Assembly: GCA_014529385.2 (NCBI GenBank)
Contig: CM043971.1
Location: forward strand, 97,866,485 to 97,930,484
Source of the DNA: Adiantum capillus-veneris
Lineage: Eukaryota > Streptophyta > Polypodiopsida > Polypodiales > Pteridaceae
Direction of reading: 5' to 3'
DNA length: 64,000 bases
The notes under the pieces are model-generated. The model was not told where the DNA came from and did no database searches. It saw only the letters and a program-made list of their open reading frames with translations. Numbering within the stretch: position 1 is the stretch's first letter; every line of letters starts with the position of its first letter. Below are positions 21,867 to 33,681 of this stretch, piece by piece. The position numbers and the translations under genes are program-made.

Positions 21867-22927
21867 TTCGTACTCTCGGGTCGGCCAAGAAGAAATAAAG
21901 AGCCTTTTGAATTTCAACCACTTGACTGGAGCTTCTTTCCTTAGAAGAAGAGTGGACCACCGTGTTCGAGCATTTCCTTTGAGAAAAGATGCAGCCCTCC
22001 TAATCTTGGAGTGCTTTGAGTAGTGTCCTCCAGAGAAGGCTATGTCAAACTGCTGGATGAAGGCCAAAAAGCCCTCAGAGCATCTCGGAACCCAGAAAAG
22101 GATTCAAATTTTTTCGACTGTCCACCTTTAAATTCATTTGCTTTCTTGCTCTTGTCTTCGAGGAAGTCATATTGGTTGGCTCTGTAAAAGTGCTTCTTCT
22201 TTGCATAAAACATATGTTCATCGGAGTCCGAACTATCAGAGGATGACTCCTCTGTAGAGCTGTCAGAAACTGGGCAGAATCCGGATTTCTTTGCCTTTTT
22301 CTTGCCCTTTTCGAAGCTTTGCTTTTTGCTTCGCTTTTTGCCCTTTCTGCCCTCCTCGCTTGAGACAGAAGAGCTAGAAGAACTGTCAAAAGAAGAACTG
22401 GGTAGTCCCTCAAAGCGTACACGCTTCTTTTGCTTTCTTGCAGATGCAAAAGAAGATTGACGGCCCAAACAACCAGGTTAGTTAGTCCCCTTCTTGCGTT
22501 TTTTCAACTGCTTTTTGGATTGATTTTTCACGTCCAAAAGCTGACTGATCCGAGTGTGAACCACCTCTTGAAGTTCTTGTTCAGTAAACATCCTAGGAAA
22601 AGGAGGTTTCTTGAGTGCCGGTTTGATTGGTGGTTCGGTGGCTTTCTACCACTAGGTGTGCACTTCAGCGATGGATTGTTGAGACAAAAATTTTGCAAAA
22701 ACTGAGGATCTTTCGCAAATTTGATAATCTGCTTTGTGCACTTGTCAACCTGTTATTGCCGACGTTCCATCTCTTGATGTTCGTACTGAGTAGGCCAAGG
22801 TGGCATGTACTCTTCCTCTGTTAAATCGTTAAAATCTTCTGCATGATCTCCTCACGATTCTTGTTGGAATCCATAAGTGTCGCGAATTAAGGGATCAGAT
22901 TTTTCAGTAGAAGAGAAATCGGTCGTG
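21867..22927 (-). pseudogene. Gag of element F (relative of B), partly deleted
   Basis: Minus-strand frames encode the same gag as element B. In 22040-22468 a Lys/Arg-rich part is followed by Ser/Asp-rich stretches and FYRANQYDFLEDKSKKANEF; in the neighbouring frame down to 21867 come HSKIRRAASFLKGNARTRW and FKRLFISSWPTREY. At 21866 the gag is joined directly to LTR sequence, so the rest of gag and all of pol are gone. The upstream part (22500-22927) is recognisable but full of stops. F keeps Gln where B has a TAG, which shows the ancestral codon. Confidence 0.8.
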
Positions 22928-22928
22928 C

Positions 22929-22940
22929 TCTGATACCACT
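22929..22940 (-). promoter_or_regulatory. Primer binding site of F, initiator tRNA-Met
   Basis: The plus strand reads GCTCTGATACCA, the complement of TGGTATCAGAGC, one base away from the LTR that starts TGTAACAAACTTGG. Position and sequence equal those in B. Confidence 0.9.
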
Positions 22941-22941
22941 G

Positions 22942-23509
22942 TAACAAACTTGGACACCCTAAGTCAAGATTCTACCACGACACAACAGAGATTTACTTCA
23001 AAACAGTCCACAAGAGACAACACGACCCTGGTGTAGTTCCATGCCAAGAGATATTGGCCCCAAAGATTGGCTCCCCTTTCGGTATTTATTTTTATATTAA
23101 TTTGTGGGCAAAGTGCGGGTGCTCACTCTCATTCTCTGCGTCCAGATGCTCTGAGAAGTGAGCCCCTAGGGCCACTTATAAAGATTACATGGGATGCCAA
23201 AAGCAGAACCCCAAAAATCTCAAACTCAAAAGCTTCTAAATTTTAAAAGCAACTAGTCTTCAAAACTGCCAAAAGCAGTCATCTCCAAAAGCTGGCAGCG
23301 CAAACGCGGAGCATTCATACCGCTATCCGTACGGCCTGCTACGTCAGCATGTCAGCGCGTCCTACGAGATTCTGTATGTTGCCACATCAGCATGTCAACA
23401 CGTTTTGCGGAACGTCCATACGCTGCTGCCACGTCAGCCTGTTGGCACATTTCCTGGGATTTCGCACAGTCAGCCGTGTGTCTAGGGGTCTGCCACGTCA
23501 CCAGTTTGT

Positions 23510-23512
<3 letters not shown>
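22942..23512 (-). repeat. 5' LTR of element F (about 571 bp)
   Basis: This is the reverse complement of a B-type LTR: its inner end matches the B end (TTGACTTGGAGTGTCCAAGT) and its outer end (minus strand TGTGAGACAAACTGGTGACG) resembles the B start. It holds a series of CCACGTCAGC-type short repeats at 23275-23505. Its outer edge merges into a (CA)n tract, so the exact border is uncertain by a few bases. Confidence 0.8.

Positions 23513-23551
<39 letters not shown>
23512..23551. repeat. (CA)n microsatellite
   Basis: About 19 uninterrupted CA units separate the F LTR from the 3' end of LINE X. Confidence 0.95.
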
Positions 23552-23554
<3 letters not shown>

Positions 23555-24137
23555 GCAAAAATCGGCCTATGAGACAAATCAAAGTACATGAGGTGGGTGT
23601 CCTCTGTGTATCCATAAAGGATAAAAGGTATAAAAGTAAAAGTGACTATCTTGTATAATGCTTGGGGAAGGAGGGAGGTGGTACAAAGGGTGCGGTGGAG
23701 CTCCAAAACTGAGGAAAAGATGCAATCCTATATGCTGGGGTAGATACAATCATGCGAAGAAATGCTATCCTATATGTAGCTCCATCCAGTACCATAATCA
23801 GGGTGTAATACATAATGCATGGGTGGGTAGGTTGTGAACAATCCGTGTAAGATGGCGGCTGGATCTGCAAAAGCTCGGATGCATCTCTCCTCCAGAGATC
23901 TATAGTGGTGCTCTTGGATCTCTCTCTGGTGTAGGCGAGGTGTCCTACGTCCATGGGTACATGGGCGTCTGCAAGCTTGGACCACCTCAGCCTGCTGTAG
24001 AGTCACTTCTCTCTAGATGATCGGAGGTGGTAGTGCTGCTATGGTCCTCTGAAAAAAGTCTATGAGAAAAAGTTTGTGAGCTGTGTCTGGCGCTCGTCTC
24101 TCACAACTGATGCTGCTTGGAGGAGGGAGTCCCGATG

Positions 24138-24797
24138 CTACTGTGCCTCTAGGAAGAAGCGATCGAACTGTCGTTGGTCTCTGGACTCAAAAATCTGATG
24201 TATAGTGGGCTGATTTGCAAACAAGGTCGGATACCTGCCTCTGATCTCCTCATATGCTCTACATCTGCATACATAATGCTCCTCGCTCTCAATCTCTGTT
24301 GTGCAAAGTATGTATATCCTCTCTGCTCTGGGGACGTGTGCAGCTCTCTCTGCCTCAATCTCTAGCTGGTGCGATGATAGTCTGAGTTGTTTGATGGCGA
24401 CCAGTGCTCTATGTGGCATGTAGATATCCATGTATCTCGGTCTCTGGATGAACCCATCTACTAGAATGGTCAAGAAGTGGTCTTTGTGGCTCTCTGGGTG
24501 TGATCCATGTCTCCCTGATGTATAGCTGCCAGAGATCTCGTCTGAGAACTCGATTCCTCTCGCTGTGTGAGAGCCGTATATGAGGGGAGTCAGCATTATA
24601 CTGAAAAGGAGGCAGATGTGTGATGTCCAATCCATGGATGTAAACCACTCTATGACCTGTGAATACCATGCCCTCGTGTCCCCATCCTGATGCAGCTGCA
24701 TCGATGCCTCAAAAGCTCTATGGGTGAGTCTATCTAATGGGAGCTCTCGCATGCGCTGGATGAAGCAAACTGTATGAAAGAGAGCCTCTACTAGCAT
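24138..24797 (-). pseudogene. C-terminal region of LINE X ORF2
   Basis: This 219-codon frame lacks RT motifs. It has a helical middle (HQLEIEAERAAHVPRAERI) and a Cys/His cluster C-x...C-x-C with HYVCRCRAYEEIR at about residues 165-185. This is the typical position of the small zinc domain at the end of LINE ORF2 proteins. The equivalent in the other LINE X copy is at 15440-15646 (HQLEIETGRFRRVPAEARI). The conserved spacing between the two copies supports a real coding origin. Confidence 0.75.
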
Positions 24798-25120
24798 CGG
24801 TGGTGCAGCTAATTGTGCTCTGATGATGTCATGTGGGACTAAGGTTTGCTTGGAGCAAACGAGAGATTATGATGATCTGTGGGCACTCTATCTGTGCCCG
24901 GAGAGATGGTGATAGTCTGGTGCCCATACTGCTACGGCATACATCATGGTAGGTGTGACTAGAGTGTTAAAAAGCCACCCCTTGGTACGGGGCTCCTGGA
25001 AGTGGGCTTGATGGCATCTGCGCTCTAAGGTGGCCAGCGCTGCATATCCTTGTGTAAGCCGGTCTCGGGTTGCCTGGGCCATAGAAAATTTGCCAGTGGT
25101 GCCAATAAAAGTCACCCCCA

Positions 25121-25125
25121 AGTAT
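25121..25125. repeat. Target site duplication of the C/D nest (left)
   Basis: AGTAT here is repeated at 48897-48901. At the right end the first A overlaps the last base of the LTR, so the duplication is four or five bases. LINE X coding sequence continues on both sides. Confidence 0.7.
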
Positions 25126-25142
25126 TGAGAGGGTGCCGGATT

Positions 25143-25404
25143 TCTCCCTTTACCATGAGACATTTTATCCCTTGGCCAATGCACATCTTCAAACCATAAA
25201 GTAGTGTGTCGTATTCTGCTTCATTGTTGCTAGTTGAACCTGGTAGATTGACCTTCTCTTTCATGACCACCTCTCCACTTGGGTTGAGCAACACTAGCCC
25301 TCCCCCTGCTTTCCCTGTGGCTCGTCGAAAAGCTCCATCAAAGAACAAGGTAAAAGCATTGGGAATACTTTTTGGTGGTGGCAATGGTAGGGTCTTTACT
25401 TCAG
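25143..25404 (-). pseudogene. Archaeal-type RNase H (aRNH) fragment of element C
   Basis: The minus frame carries EVKTLPLPPPKSIPNAFTLF, then the FDGAFR Asp motif, NNEAEYDTL Glu motif and MVKG. These equal residues 259-344 of the D copy (43654-45501). The fragment follows the RT/RNase H frame at 34267-35742; the two were one frame before E inserted at the TTCAG site. It breaks off at 25143, next to an LTR-like end. A second RNase H of archaeal type behind the usual RT-RNase H is a known mark of the Tat lineage of plant Ty3/gypsy elements. Confidence 0.88.
25400..25404. repeat. Target site duplication of element E (left)
   Basis: TTCAG precedes the LTR start here and follows the right LTR at 34267-34271. 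The uninterrupted site is present in D at about 44725-44730 (TACTTCAGGCACC). Confidence 0.95.
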
Positions 25405-25655
25405 TGTGCGCTCCTTGCCGCACTGTCGAAGCAAAAGACTTGCCAATACACCGTATGCGAGCCACAAACGGCTCCAAGCACACAACAAGCCTAAACTAGC
25501 AAGCTCAAGAAAACAAAGGGTGTGTCACTCACCGCTCTACGCTCGCCTTCGTGGTGGATTCCTCGCCGCGATGAAGTAGAAGCTGCAGACGTGCCGCGCT
25601 CAACCGCTTCGCCGCCGTCGTGCCTTCGTAATGCTCGATCGCACACACACTCTCC

Positions 25656-25693
<38 letters not shown>

Positions 25694-25985
25694 AGGAGGT
25701 GAAGAAGAAGAAGATGGAGATGGAGCAAGAGCACTCTTCAATTGCACAAATGAGAGAATGAGTAAAAATTAGGTTTAGTTGGCTTTTATAAGAGCTCACC
25801 CCATTCACACTTGGGCGCCCATGCTTAACCAACTAATCCCTTGAATGTCCAAGTTAAAGTGCGCCTCTCATCGACGATCACTACCTTTCCTTATTGGTCC
25901 GACAAGCCCGGTACCTGACTCTATCGAATACATAATACGCATCCATCGTAGGTGATGGGGTGTCCGTGAGCCGTGAGGGTTAACA
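25405..25985 (-). repeat. 3' LTR of element E (581 bp)
   Basis: In plus orientation it starts TGTGCGCTCC and ends GGTTAACA. It includes a (CT)n-(CA)n compound microsatellite at about 25652-25692. It is nearly identical to 33682-34266. Confidence 0.95.
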
Positions 25986-25997
25986 TGCCCCCCTTCC
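25986..25997 (-). promoter_or_regulatory. Polypurine tract of E
   Basis: The minus strand reads GGAAGGGGGGCA directly before the LTR start TGTTAACC. Confidence 0.85.
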
Positions 25998-27594
25998 TGA
26001 TGTAGATTCCGTCCTCGGAAGCTATTGAGTTGAAGCTGGTTCGTCGAGGTGGAAGAGCATTTGAGATGAATGTCCTTAGCCTTCTTCAATCACTGCAAAA
26101 TCAAACAACATTGGCACAGTAATTGCATTCTCTTAAAAAGCATATGCAGTTTTAGATAGAAAAATTGATTGGTCAAAGAATTTCAAACAATTTGGTAGCA
26201 ATGAACATTAAATTGCAATGTAATCAAATGCATAAACAGATGTAAAGGTAGAAAATTAAACAAGTCTGGGGTCACTAATTTGACGGTCGAAAAACACTAG
26301 AGATCGAATATTAATACCATGGGTAAGCTTCTTAATTTTCTGTGGTCAATTAAGTTGTTTAATCGCGAGAGCCAAGTATTCATGTTCAAGGGCTGACTAG
26401 AGGCTATATCTAAAAAACCTTGTAGTTAAGCTACCATAAAAGGAATTTCTCATGAAATCATCGCCTGACTGATTACTTTTTCTTTGACCCCCCAAGGTCT
26501 TTTCACATTGATTCAATTTTGATGCGTGTGCTTATTTTGTATGCCTTGGGTTTTTTGCTTTTCAAGGAAAAGCGCCCACACTGGGAACCTCTAGGGCTCT
26601 AGTACCATAGGCGATACATGTGAGTGAAGTACCAAATCAAGCCGAGATTTCTCTTCCAGCTTAAAATTTTACATTGTGGCACTTTGATTTTTTGCTTGTT
26701 CATTTTCAACATTTTAATTTTGTAACTTTGGGGGGCCATATAACATTGTTACCCTCCCCAGGCTCATCACATTAGTAAACTCCCTTTATAATACTTAAGC
26801 TAAAGGTCGATAGGGTTAAGCCCACTAGAAAGCCCTAGTACATTTCATACAATGCTGCCTAAATCGGATTAAGAACCTAAGTAACCATTGATTATTAGGA
26901 AGGCATTCCCCATGGTATTAAGAGAAGATTTCTAATACCTAGCTTGGTCAAACTAGCTTAGTCGGACTGCTTGATTTTTACACCTAAACAAGTGATTATG
27001 ACAAAACATTGCATTGAATTAAATGTTTGATACTAAGCCAATGCGCTGAATATTATGCTACCAATCACAATCAAAGCAGACAAACATGGATGCAAAAAAG
27101 ATAAGGGCAATGCTAATGGACAAGAAACACCTGTTTGTGTTGATGGTCGCGCTTGATTTGAAGGTTCCATGAAGATCCAAATCCTATCAATAGCAACACG
27201 TTCCTGTACACACTAGGAAACAAAAGGAATACCTCCAGGAGGAACATCAGTGGGAAAAGAGAACTTTTCTAATCACTCAACTCTAAAACAGAAACACTCC
27301 TATCGTACTAATCTTACCTACCCTCCATCATTCAAGTGATGAGGATCAAAGGTGTTTTATGGCATAGGTTTCTGTTTCACTGCACCAGATGTGACATGTG
27401 TAGGTCTGAGTCAATGTTTTGACTTTAATGTGCATACTCGTTTGCTAATTGCTCTTGCTCTTTTTTTTTTTTTTGAGTATAAAGCTTTATATGTACATTC
27501 CCTAAGATTGGAATTGAGAGGTCAGGGAAAAAGGTTCAGAGGGAAACAAGTGAATGATGACTGTCAGCAAACACTTCCCCCTTCCTTGGGTAGA
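25998..27594 (-). other. Long 3' non-coding region of element E
   Basis: About 1.6 kb lies between the gag-protease stop and the polypurine tract. It is AT-rich with many stops in all frames and a T-run at 27462-27474. I find no RT, RNase H or integrase motif, which is the main reason to call E non-autonomous. Confidence 0.75.
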
Positions 27595-30500
27595 TCATAC
27601 CGTTTGAAATGAGCTTGTCACCCTTTGAAACCAATTGTTCCAGTTGGTAATAGGTGAGGATTTTTGCCAGTAGTTTTCTATTACCCTAGGTGCCTCGTCA
27701 AGTTGTAAGGGTGGTAAGGTACTCTCCCAGGATTTTATTTGCAACGTTGTTGTAGGTGGTGAACTTACCCCGGAAGGTGCAAACTCTTTCGTGCTTGGAT
27801 GGATATGTACAGTGGTAGGTGGAGGTTGTGTCGAAGCTTCTATTTGCATATAGGAACTACATGAAGAGCAAGAAGCTTCATTTGATTTCCCTGTTCTTGA
27901 GCTAGGTGGAACAAATCGTTCTTTCTTTGGTACCCAAACTAGCTCGGGAGCAGGTGTGTAGCATTCTGTGATTTTTTTCTTTCCGCGATTTTCAATTTGT
28001 TTTGTAGCCACAGGATTGGGTTTACATGGGTCAGGTGATAGGTAAGAGCACAATCTACGTTTTGGCACCCAGATTTGATCATTTCCTTGATAGTAGCCTT
28101 GGGCTTCCAATAGTCGTTTAGGGATCCATCGCAACATTTTCTTACTTTTATTGGAGCGAGTGGTACGTTTCTTACAAGGCTTCTGTTTTTTAGCACTAGC
28201 TATGGTCACTAAAGAAGCTTTAGGGACCCACTTGTATGTTTTCTTCGTTACCTTAGGATGAGTCTTGTCGGAAGCGATACGCATTGCTTGTAGCATATTT
28301 AAGGGTATAGGCATTTCATCCCCCTCAGGTGTTACCCAGGTCGTCTCTCTATTTCCCCAAGTGTCTATGGTTGATGCTAGGTGGACCCAGTCTACATTGT
28401 CTGATTCCGTCATACCCGGTAACACATCCATGTAAGGAGAATCTTGGCCAATGTCTGTATCCTTCTTACAAGTGTAACAATATTGTAGTGGGGCCGAGTG
28501 AACCGTGGTGTCAGAGCGATGATCAATAATGGTTTTACTCCCTAAGGGGTGTACCTTACCAGTCACCAAATCCACTCTAAGGACAGAGTCTTGGAATTGC
28601 AAATAGACATGATTTTTAGACCAATCGTGAACCATTTGTGCTTCCCTCATGAATGGTCGTCCTAAAATCATTTCATATGACATAAGGTGTTTAGAAAAAT
28701 CCATTACAATGAACGTATGTCGTACCTTGTGTCCTAGAACTTTGATCTTAAGATCCTTGAGCATCCCCATAGGTTTGGCTATGGTACCATTTGCCATCTT
28801 TACCACAATGTTAGTAACACTGAGGCGGGGTTTTCCCATGGATTCCCAACAATCTTTTGTAACGATGCTAACTCCCGCACCACCATCAAGAATTCCCTTT
28901 ATAGTTAATCCCTTGGTAGTGATGGGTAGGGTCGCATTAGACTCGTCGCCTTCAAAATACTGCCCTAATTCGTTAATGGGCACCTCGATCACAGACTCGT
29001 GTCCATCTAAGTCAAGTGATTGCACATGATTTTCCTCATCAATCATAATCGAGTCAGGCCTATTTGGTTGCGCAAACTGCGGTAATCCCATTCGTAGCTC
29101 TCCGTTAAGGAATGCTCGAAGTGCAAGGAATAACTCAGGATCTCCATACAGCTTTGCTATGATCGTGGTTCGGACCTCAGAAGACATGAAGTCCACTAGT
29201 TTGGCAACATTCATTGGCGTTTTGCAGGGTGTAGGTCCTTGACTAGGAACTGGTGAGGATGGAATCTCATATTCCTCAATGGGATCAGGTATTCCTTCGT
29301 TAAACATCCTTTCCAACAAGAAGGGTGTATGCTCACTTTCTGATGTCCTGTCCTCACTCCCTTCTTGGATGATACTAGATATGGCTAACGGTCTATGGTT
29401 CATTTGGGATGGATGAACTTGCGTGGGAAACACTGTGTCATGAATTTTTACATGCATGGGTTCTGGTTCTAGTTTCCTTTGAGTCTCCTCCACTAAACCT
29501 CTTAGATGTTTCACCTGCTTAATCTCGTCTACAGGGTTTGGGTACGTCCCAATCTTCTTTTTACGATTCTTCCCTTTTTGCCCCTGCGGTTTTTCTTGGG
29601 GGTCTTGGATTGGATTTGGAAACACTTGTGGTGTTTTCAGAGGCTCTTTATGGTTTTCTCTCATTCGGTTTTCATTTGGTTCCATGTTACGGTTTTCTTT
29701 GTCGGTCTTTCCCTTTGTGGTATTTGTTCTAGTCTCCATTGTCTCGACTGAATCTGAATCATCCTCGAGGTCATTCATATACACGGGGTCATCTCCTGTT
29801 CCTATGTTTGTTTTGGAACTTGGCTTTGAATTTTCCGTATTCTGCGACTTCTTCCTTCGTGTCTTCTTTTTCCTTGCTTGGATAATTGACGCGGTATCTC
29901 TCTCTTCGAGGATATGTCCTGGCCCTTGAAGCATGGACCGTGTAATCGCATAAGCGGGTGCGACGGGTGGTATTGGCGATGTCACACTAGCAATTTCGAC
30001 CAAATTCAGGGGTGTGATTTTAGGCGCATTTGGGTTATAGGGGCATTGGGCAATCAAGTGATCTATGCCACAACGATTACATGTGAGTATTGGCATTGCA
30101 GACGTGCTCCCTTGATTCACTTGCATCTGTGCAGCATTCTTTTGCAGCCTAATAGGGCACTCCGCTACTTGATGTGGTCCACCACACTCGTAGCATTGAA
30201 GAGGTGGCCTCCTAGCCTGGGTGTTGATATTTTGACCTCTGGGTGCGAGAGCAGCAGCTTGATAAACCGGCTTGACTTGTCCCCAACAATCTTCCATGTA
30301 GTATATAGGACACTCTTCCAATGTATCAAGTCCGTAGGCAATACTAGTGTCTATTTCCTCCTCACAACCATCTGCATAAGCATTTGATGGCTCGCAACCC
30401 ACTTGGTTCATAGGGGCGACTCTTGGATGCGGGGGCTGCGGTCCTAGCACAGGAGGTGGTAACGGTGTAGCTTGTACAACATTTTGAGATCTAGGGACCA

Positions 30501-32774
30501 TGTGTTGCGGTAGTTGCTCAACAGGTGGAGTAGGCATCAATACAGGAGCTCGAGGTGCATCCGTCCAGGCTACAGGTGGTCTATTTGCCATCATACGTTT
30601 GATCATTAAACAATCCTTAGCTTGGTGACCATACCTACCACATGTGTTGCAAGTTCCATTAAATTTTACTCTAAACGTAGGGCACTCACTAGTGCTATGT
30701 GGACCTAAGCAAATGGAACACCATTGCTGCTCCCTTCTTGGATACATGTGACTATTTTGAGGGGGTCGATTATCCTTAAGAGACTCTTGGATTGCCTTGG
30801 TGAGGTCTGTCAAGAATGTCTCAAATACCTTTGGCTCATTGGCAATGGGCTTTGCAGTCATGGGTTCATACTCAATGGCTTGTGAGCTAGTGGATCTCGT
30901 GTCAGTAGACACCCTCATGCCTGCTATCATCAAGTTGTCCTCTAATTGGATTGCATTGGCAGTGACATCTTCCCAGGTTGTGATACCTCTAATCACTAGT
31001 CCATTATAGATTCCTTCATTCCTCAACCCTCGAATGAATCGATCAAGCAGTTGGTTATTGTTGAAGCGCTCATTTACAGGGCAGCGAGAGTTTAAGTGCT
31101 TTAGACGACTAATGAAGTCCCTTACTGACTCTCCTTCCTTACGTTCGGCCTTCTGTAGCTGAGATGCTACACCCCAAAGCACACCTTCTCGTATGTACTC
31201 CTTTAGAAACAACCTTCGAAGGGTAGGGTAGATTGTTTTCTCATCCACCCTTAGGGTCCTATACCAATCTCCAGCCTTCCCACTTAATGTCAAGCTTAAG
31301 GCATTGCACTTATGTAGTTCGTTGCGTTCCCCTAAGGAATCACATACTTGTTCAAACACTTCAATGTGTTTCCTAGCATCTTCGTCCCCATTGAATTTTT
31401 GCGTGAGTTTGGCAATTTGTACTGCCTTACTTCTAGGCTCTCTATCAGATGCATGACGCATATTTTCCGCGATAGATCGACCTATGGTTTGAGCAAACGC
31501 TGCCAAGTCACCTATGTGAGGAGGTAGGGCCGGTGGAGGTACTCTTGGAATCATATGTGGGAGAGGAACGGGTACCGGTCTTGGCATATGTGTAGATGAT
31601 GTAGGATATGGAACATAACCGGGCATAGGTCCATTCGGATAAGGGCTAGGGAGCGGCACTCGAGGAGCATAAGCAAGTGGTACAATTGGAGGTGTGGGGG
31701 CCATGTGTGCATAAGGGGCTAGAGGCACATATGGTCGAGGCCCCATATTAGGTACTACGACACTAGGTAGTGGCACTGCGCTAACCGTAGATGTCATCGG
31801 TACATTCTCTGTCAGGCTTATCCCTGGAGTGAGCACTGTGTTTTCCTTGATAGAGGGTTGAGCCAAGTTAGGGAAGCTAAAGTTTTCGCTCGGAGGCTCA
31901 GATTGCATAGAGACCCCAGGTGAAATGACGTAAGATGGGTCCATGGGGCTCATTAGAGGAGTCTCCATTTGAGATAGAGTAGGCTGTTGAGCTTTGCTCG
32001 TATCCAGAAATCTCATGGGGCCAGTTGAGAGTATATTTACCCCTCGGTTTTGCCTTTCTGATTGAATAATGCCATGGATAACATTACAGATCATTTTCTA
32101 TTGATCTTCGATGCTCGTGGCACTAGAGGTGGATTGTACAATCTCTATCCATCCTACATGGTAGGCGTGGCCAGAGTGTAGATCCGTCAACACCTCAGTG
32201 TGGAGGTCGTATGTCCAATGATCATTAATGAACAATCCTTCTAGAGTCGACGTGTTAACGATTTCTTGTGAGGTAGAAGCAATGTTGCTCCCCGTGGTTT
32301 TACTTGTCACCAACGGTACTCTAGAGGGAACTTCTGAAGGAGGCAGCTCAACAGGGCCTTCTTGGTAAGAAGTTGGTAGGATATCCACATGGACACTCTT
32401 TGGGGGTGTGGGTCCACGTGCGATGTGAAAGGAGATTCCACTTCCCCACCCCCTTCGCGTGCTTCATCTGCATCAGGTTCCGAGCGAGTAGCTCTACCTA
32501 ATGTTTCCATGAAACGGCTAAACATACTAGTACTAGGCTGTGGAGCTTCGGGAGGTGCATGGCCTTCTCTCTCAGTGTTTTGGTTAGGGTATGCTTCCAT
32601 GATTTCTGAGTCGGAGGAGGAATCACTAGCGGCTATTTTAGGGTCTTGGGTGGTGCTACCTTGTGTCCCCGCTGAGGGTCTAGAGCTTATCGTGGATGGG
32701 TAATGGGTGTCCGTATGAACAGAGGCACCCTCAATATGCTCGTGTTCTAGCACCCGCCCAGAGCGTAAGTGCAT
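27595..32774 (-). CDS. Gag-protease polyprotein of element E with WVPK-repeat tail
   Basis: The main frame is 1499 codons from Met 32094. The same frame extends upstream to 32388 across one TAG near 32098, and a further N-terminal part (MHLRSGRVLEHEH, from 32774) is in another frame, so one small indel and one stop separate them. Domains counted from 32094: Pro-rich segment 100-195; gag core about 225-390; zinc knuckles at 459-471, 482-495, 634-646 and 672-684, of which only the second has canonical C-x2-C-x4-H-x4-C spacing; acidic/basic linker; retropepsin with catalytic Asp1070 in ILDGGAG and the motif MILGRPF near 1132; and a basic tail with four W-V/I-P-K motifs. It forms particles and processes itself. 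No polymerase follows. Confidence 0.88.
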
Positions 32775-33156
32775 GTGCTTTTGATACCCTAAGGTGTCAA
32801 AAAGCTGCTCTAGGAGGCCTTGTGACTAGTTTTTAGCGTGTTTTTTGTTTGTTTTTTTGCTAGATTTTTTAGAGCGTGTCGTGGAATGGGCCGTGTGATA
32901 GCTCAAAACGAGCGTATCGGTCAGAGGGTCGTGCCGTGCTTTACAGCCCTCCGTTTGGTCACTCTATGCCCTCGGAATCCCTAAAACTGTCAATTTCCAG
33001 TAAGGAACTAGGTCTAAACTAGAAAGTCTAAGGGTGCAAGTGGGAAGAGAAAGGAGGAGAGTGGAGGACTTGTCCCACATGCTCTCATTCTCTCTTGAGG
33101 GAGTAGGGTATATATATAAGAGTGAGTTTAGTATATATCAGAGGACTGAGGACTGA

Positions 33157-33195
33157 GGCTTGGGCTTGGGCTTGGGCTTGGGCTTGGGCTTGGGA
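33157..33195. repeat. Hexamer repeat (GGCTTG)n in the E leader
   Basis: About six perfect tandem copies of a 6 bp unit occur in the untranslated leader of E. Confidence 0.9.
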
Positions 33196-33314
33196 AAATG
33201 ATCCCGATCCCGATCTATCTTTTATACAAACCAACCCGTCCGTTTTAAAAGTCACGTTTTTTATTTTCGAAAAATTTCGTCGCCCGCTCACTCGCGTTTT
33301 TTTATTTCCGGATT

Positions 33315-33545
33315 TAAGACACAGGTATGCAAAAAATGCAGAAATTTAAGACACAGGTATGCAAAAAATGCAGAAATTGCAGGAAATTGCAGAAATTGCA
33401 GGAAAAACGCAGAAATTGCAGAAAATTAAAAAAAACGCAGAAATGCAGAAAATTGCAGAAATTGAAAACGCCGAACTTGAAAATGCAGAAATTGCAGAAA
33501 TTGAAAAAACGCAGACAATAGCAGAAATTGAAACTTGACAGCAAT
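33315..33545. repeat. GCAGAAATT-type degenerate tandem repeats in the E leader
   Basis: More than a dozen irregular copies of TGCAGAAAT/TGCAGGAAAT occur, strongly purine-rich on the plus strand. The array begins with two copies of a 32 bp unit. Nothing coding is credible here. Confidence 0.85.
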
Positions 33546-33658
33546 TGCAGAAAACGCAAAAAACAGAAATCTTCCACACACTCCTTCCCTGCCTTTCCTA
33601 TGATAGAAATTGCACCACAAGGAAGCGTAAAGTGCTAACCGAGCTTAGTGTAGGGCAT

Positions 33659-33677
33659 ATCCCCGGCAGCGGCGCCA
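33659..33677 (-). promoter_or_regulatory. Primer binding site of E, tRNA-Asp type
   Basis: The minus strand reads TGGCGCCGCTGCCGGGGAT four bases from the LTR end. This complements the 3' end of plant tRNA-Asp with one mismatch, a primer commonly used by Athila/Tat-type gypsy elements. Confidence 0.85.
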
Positions 33678-33681
33678 AAAA

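Larger units (their letters stand above)
23552..25125 (-). mobile_element. LINE X (split copy), 3' part: RT end and C-terminal domain
   Basis: Minus-strand frames continue the LINE that starts near 52800. At 25125 downward comes YLGVTFIGTTGKFSMAQATRD, then FQEPRTKGWLFNTLVTPTMMYA (24888-25125). The frame 24138-24797 follows with a C-terminal zinc motif (ILCTTEIESEEHYVCRC, then YEEIRGRYPTLF). Further frames to about 23650 are the tail. The sequence immediately before YLGVTF is found at 48898-48930 on the far side of the 23.8 kb retroelement nest, in frame. Confidence 0.88.
32775..33658 (-). other. 5' leader of element E with simple repeats
   Basis: This roughly 880 bp leader lies between primer site and gag. 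It holds a hexamer array (GGCTTG, six units) at about 33157-33195 and a long run of GCAGAAATT-type units at 33330-33545, including a 32 bp direct repeat (AAGACACAGGTATGC...) at about 33316 and 33348. Frames encoding WAWAWA or QAQAQA are products of the hexamer. Confidence 0.75.

Noticed and set aside
25998-27594. Hidden polymerase of element E
   Set aside because: No RT, RNase H or integrase motif could be read in any frame of this stretch.
28329-31009. Plus-strand open frames opposite the E gag gene
   Set aside because: They are shadows of the long minus-strand gag-protease frame and contain no domain.
30797-31009. tRNA or other structured RNA genes in the window
   Set aside because: No cloverleaf-type A and B box arrangement was noticed; the only tRNA-like matches are retroelement primer binding sites.
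33085-33577. Open frames with Trp-Ala or Gln-Ala repeats and Phe/Cys-rich frames
   Set aside because: They are produced by the GGCTTG hexamer and the GCAGAAATT repeats in the E leader.
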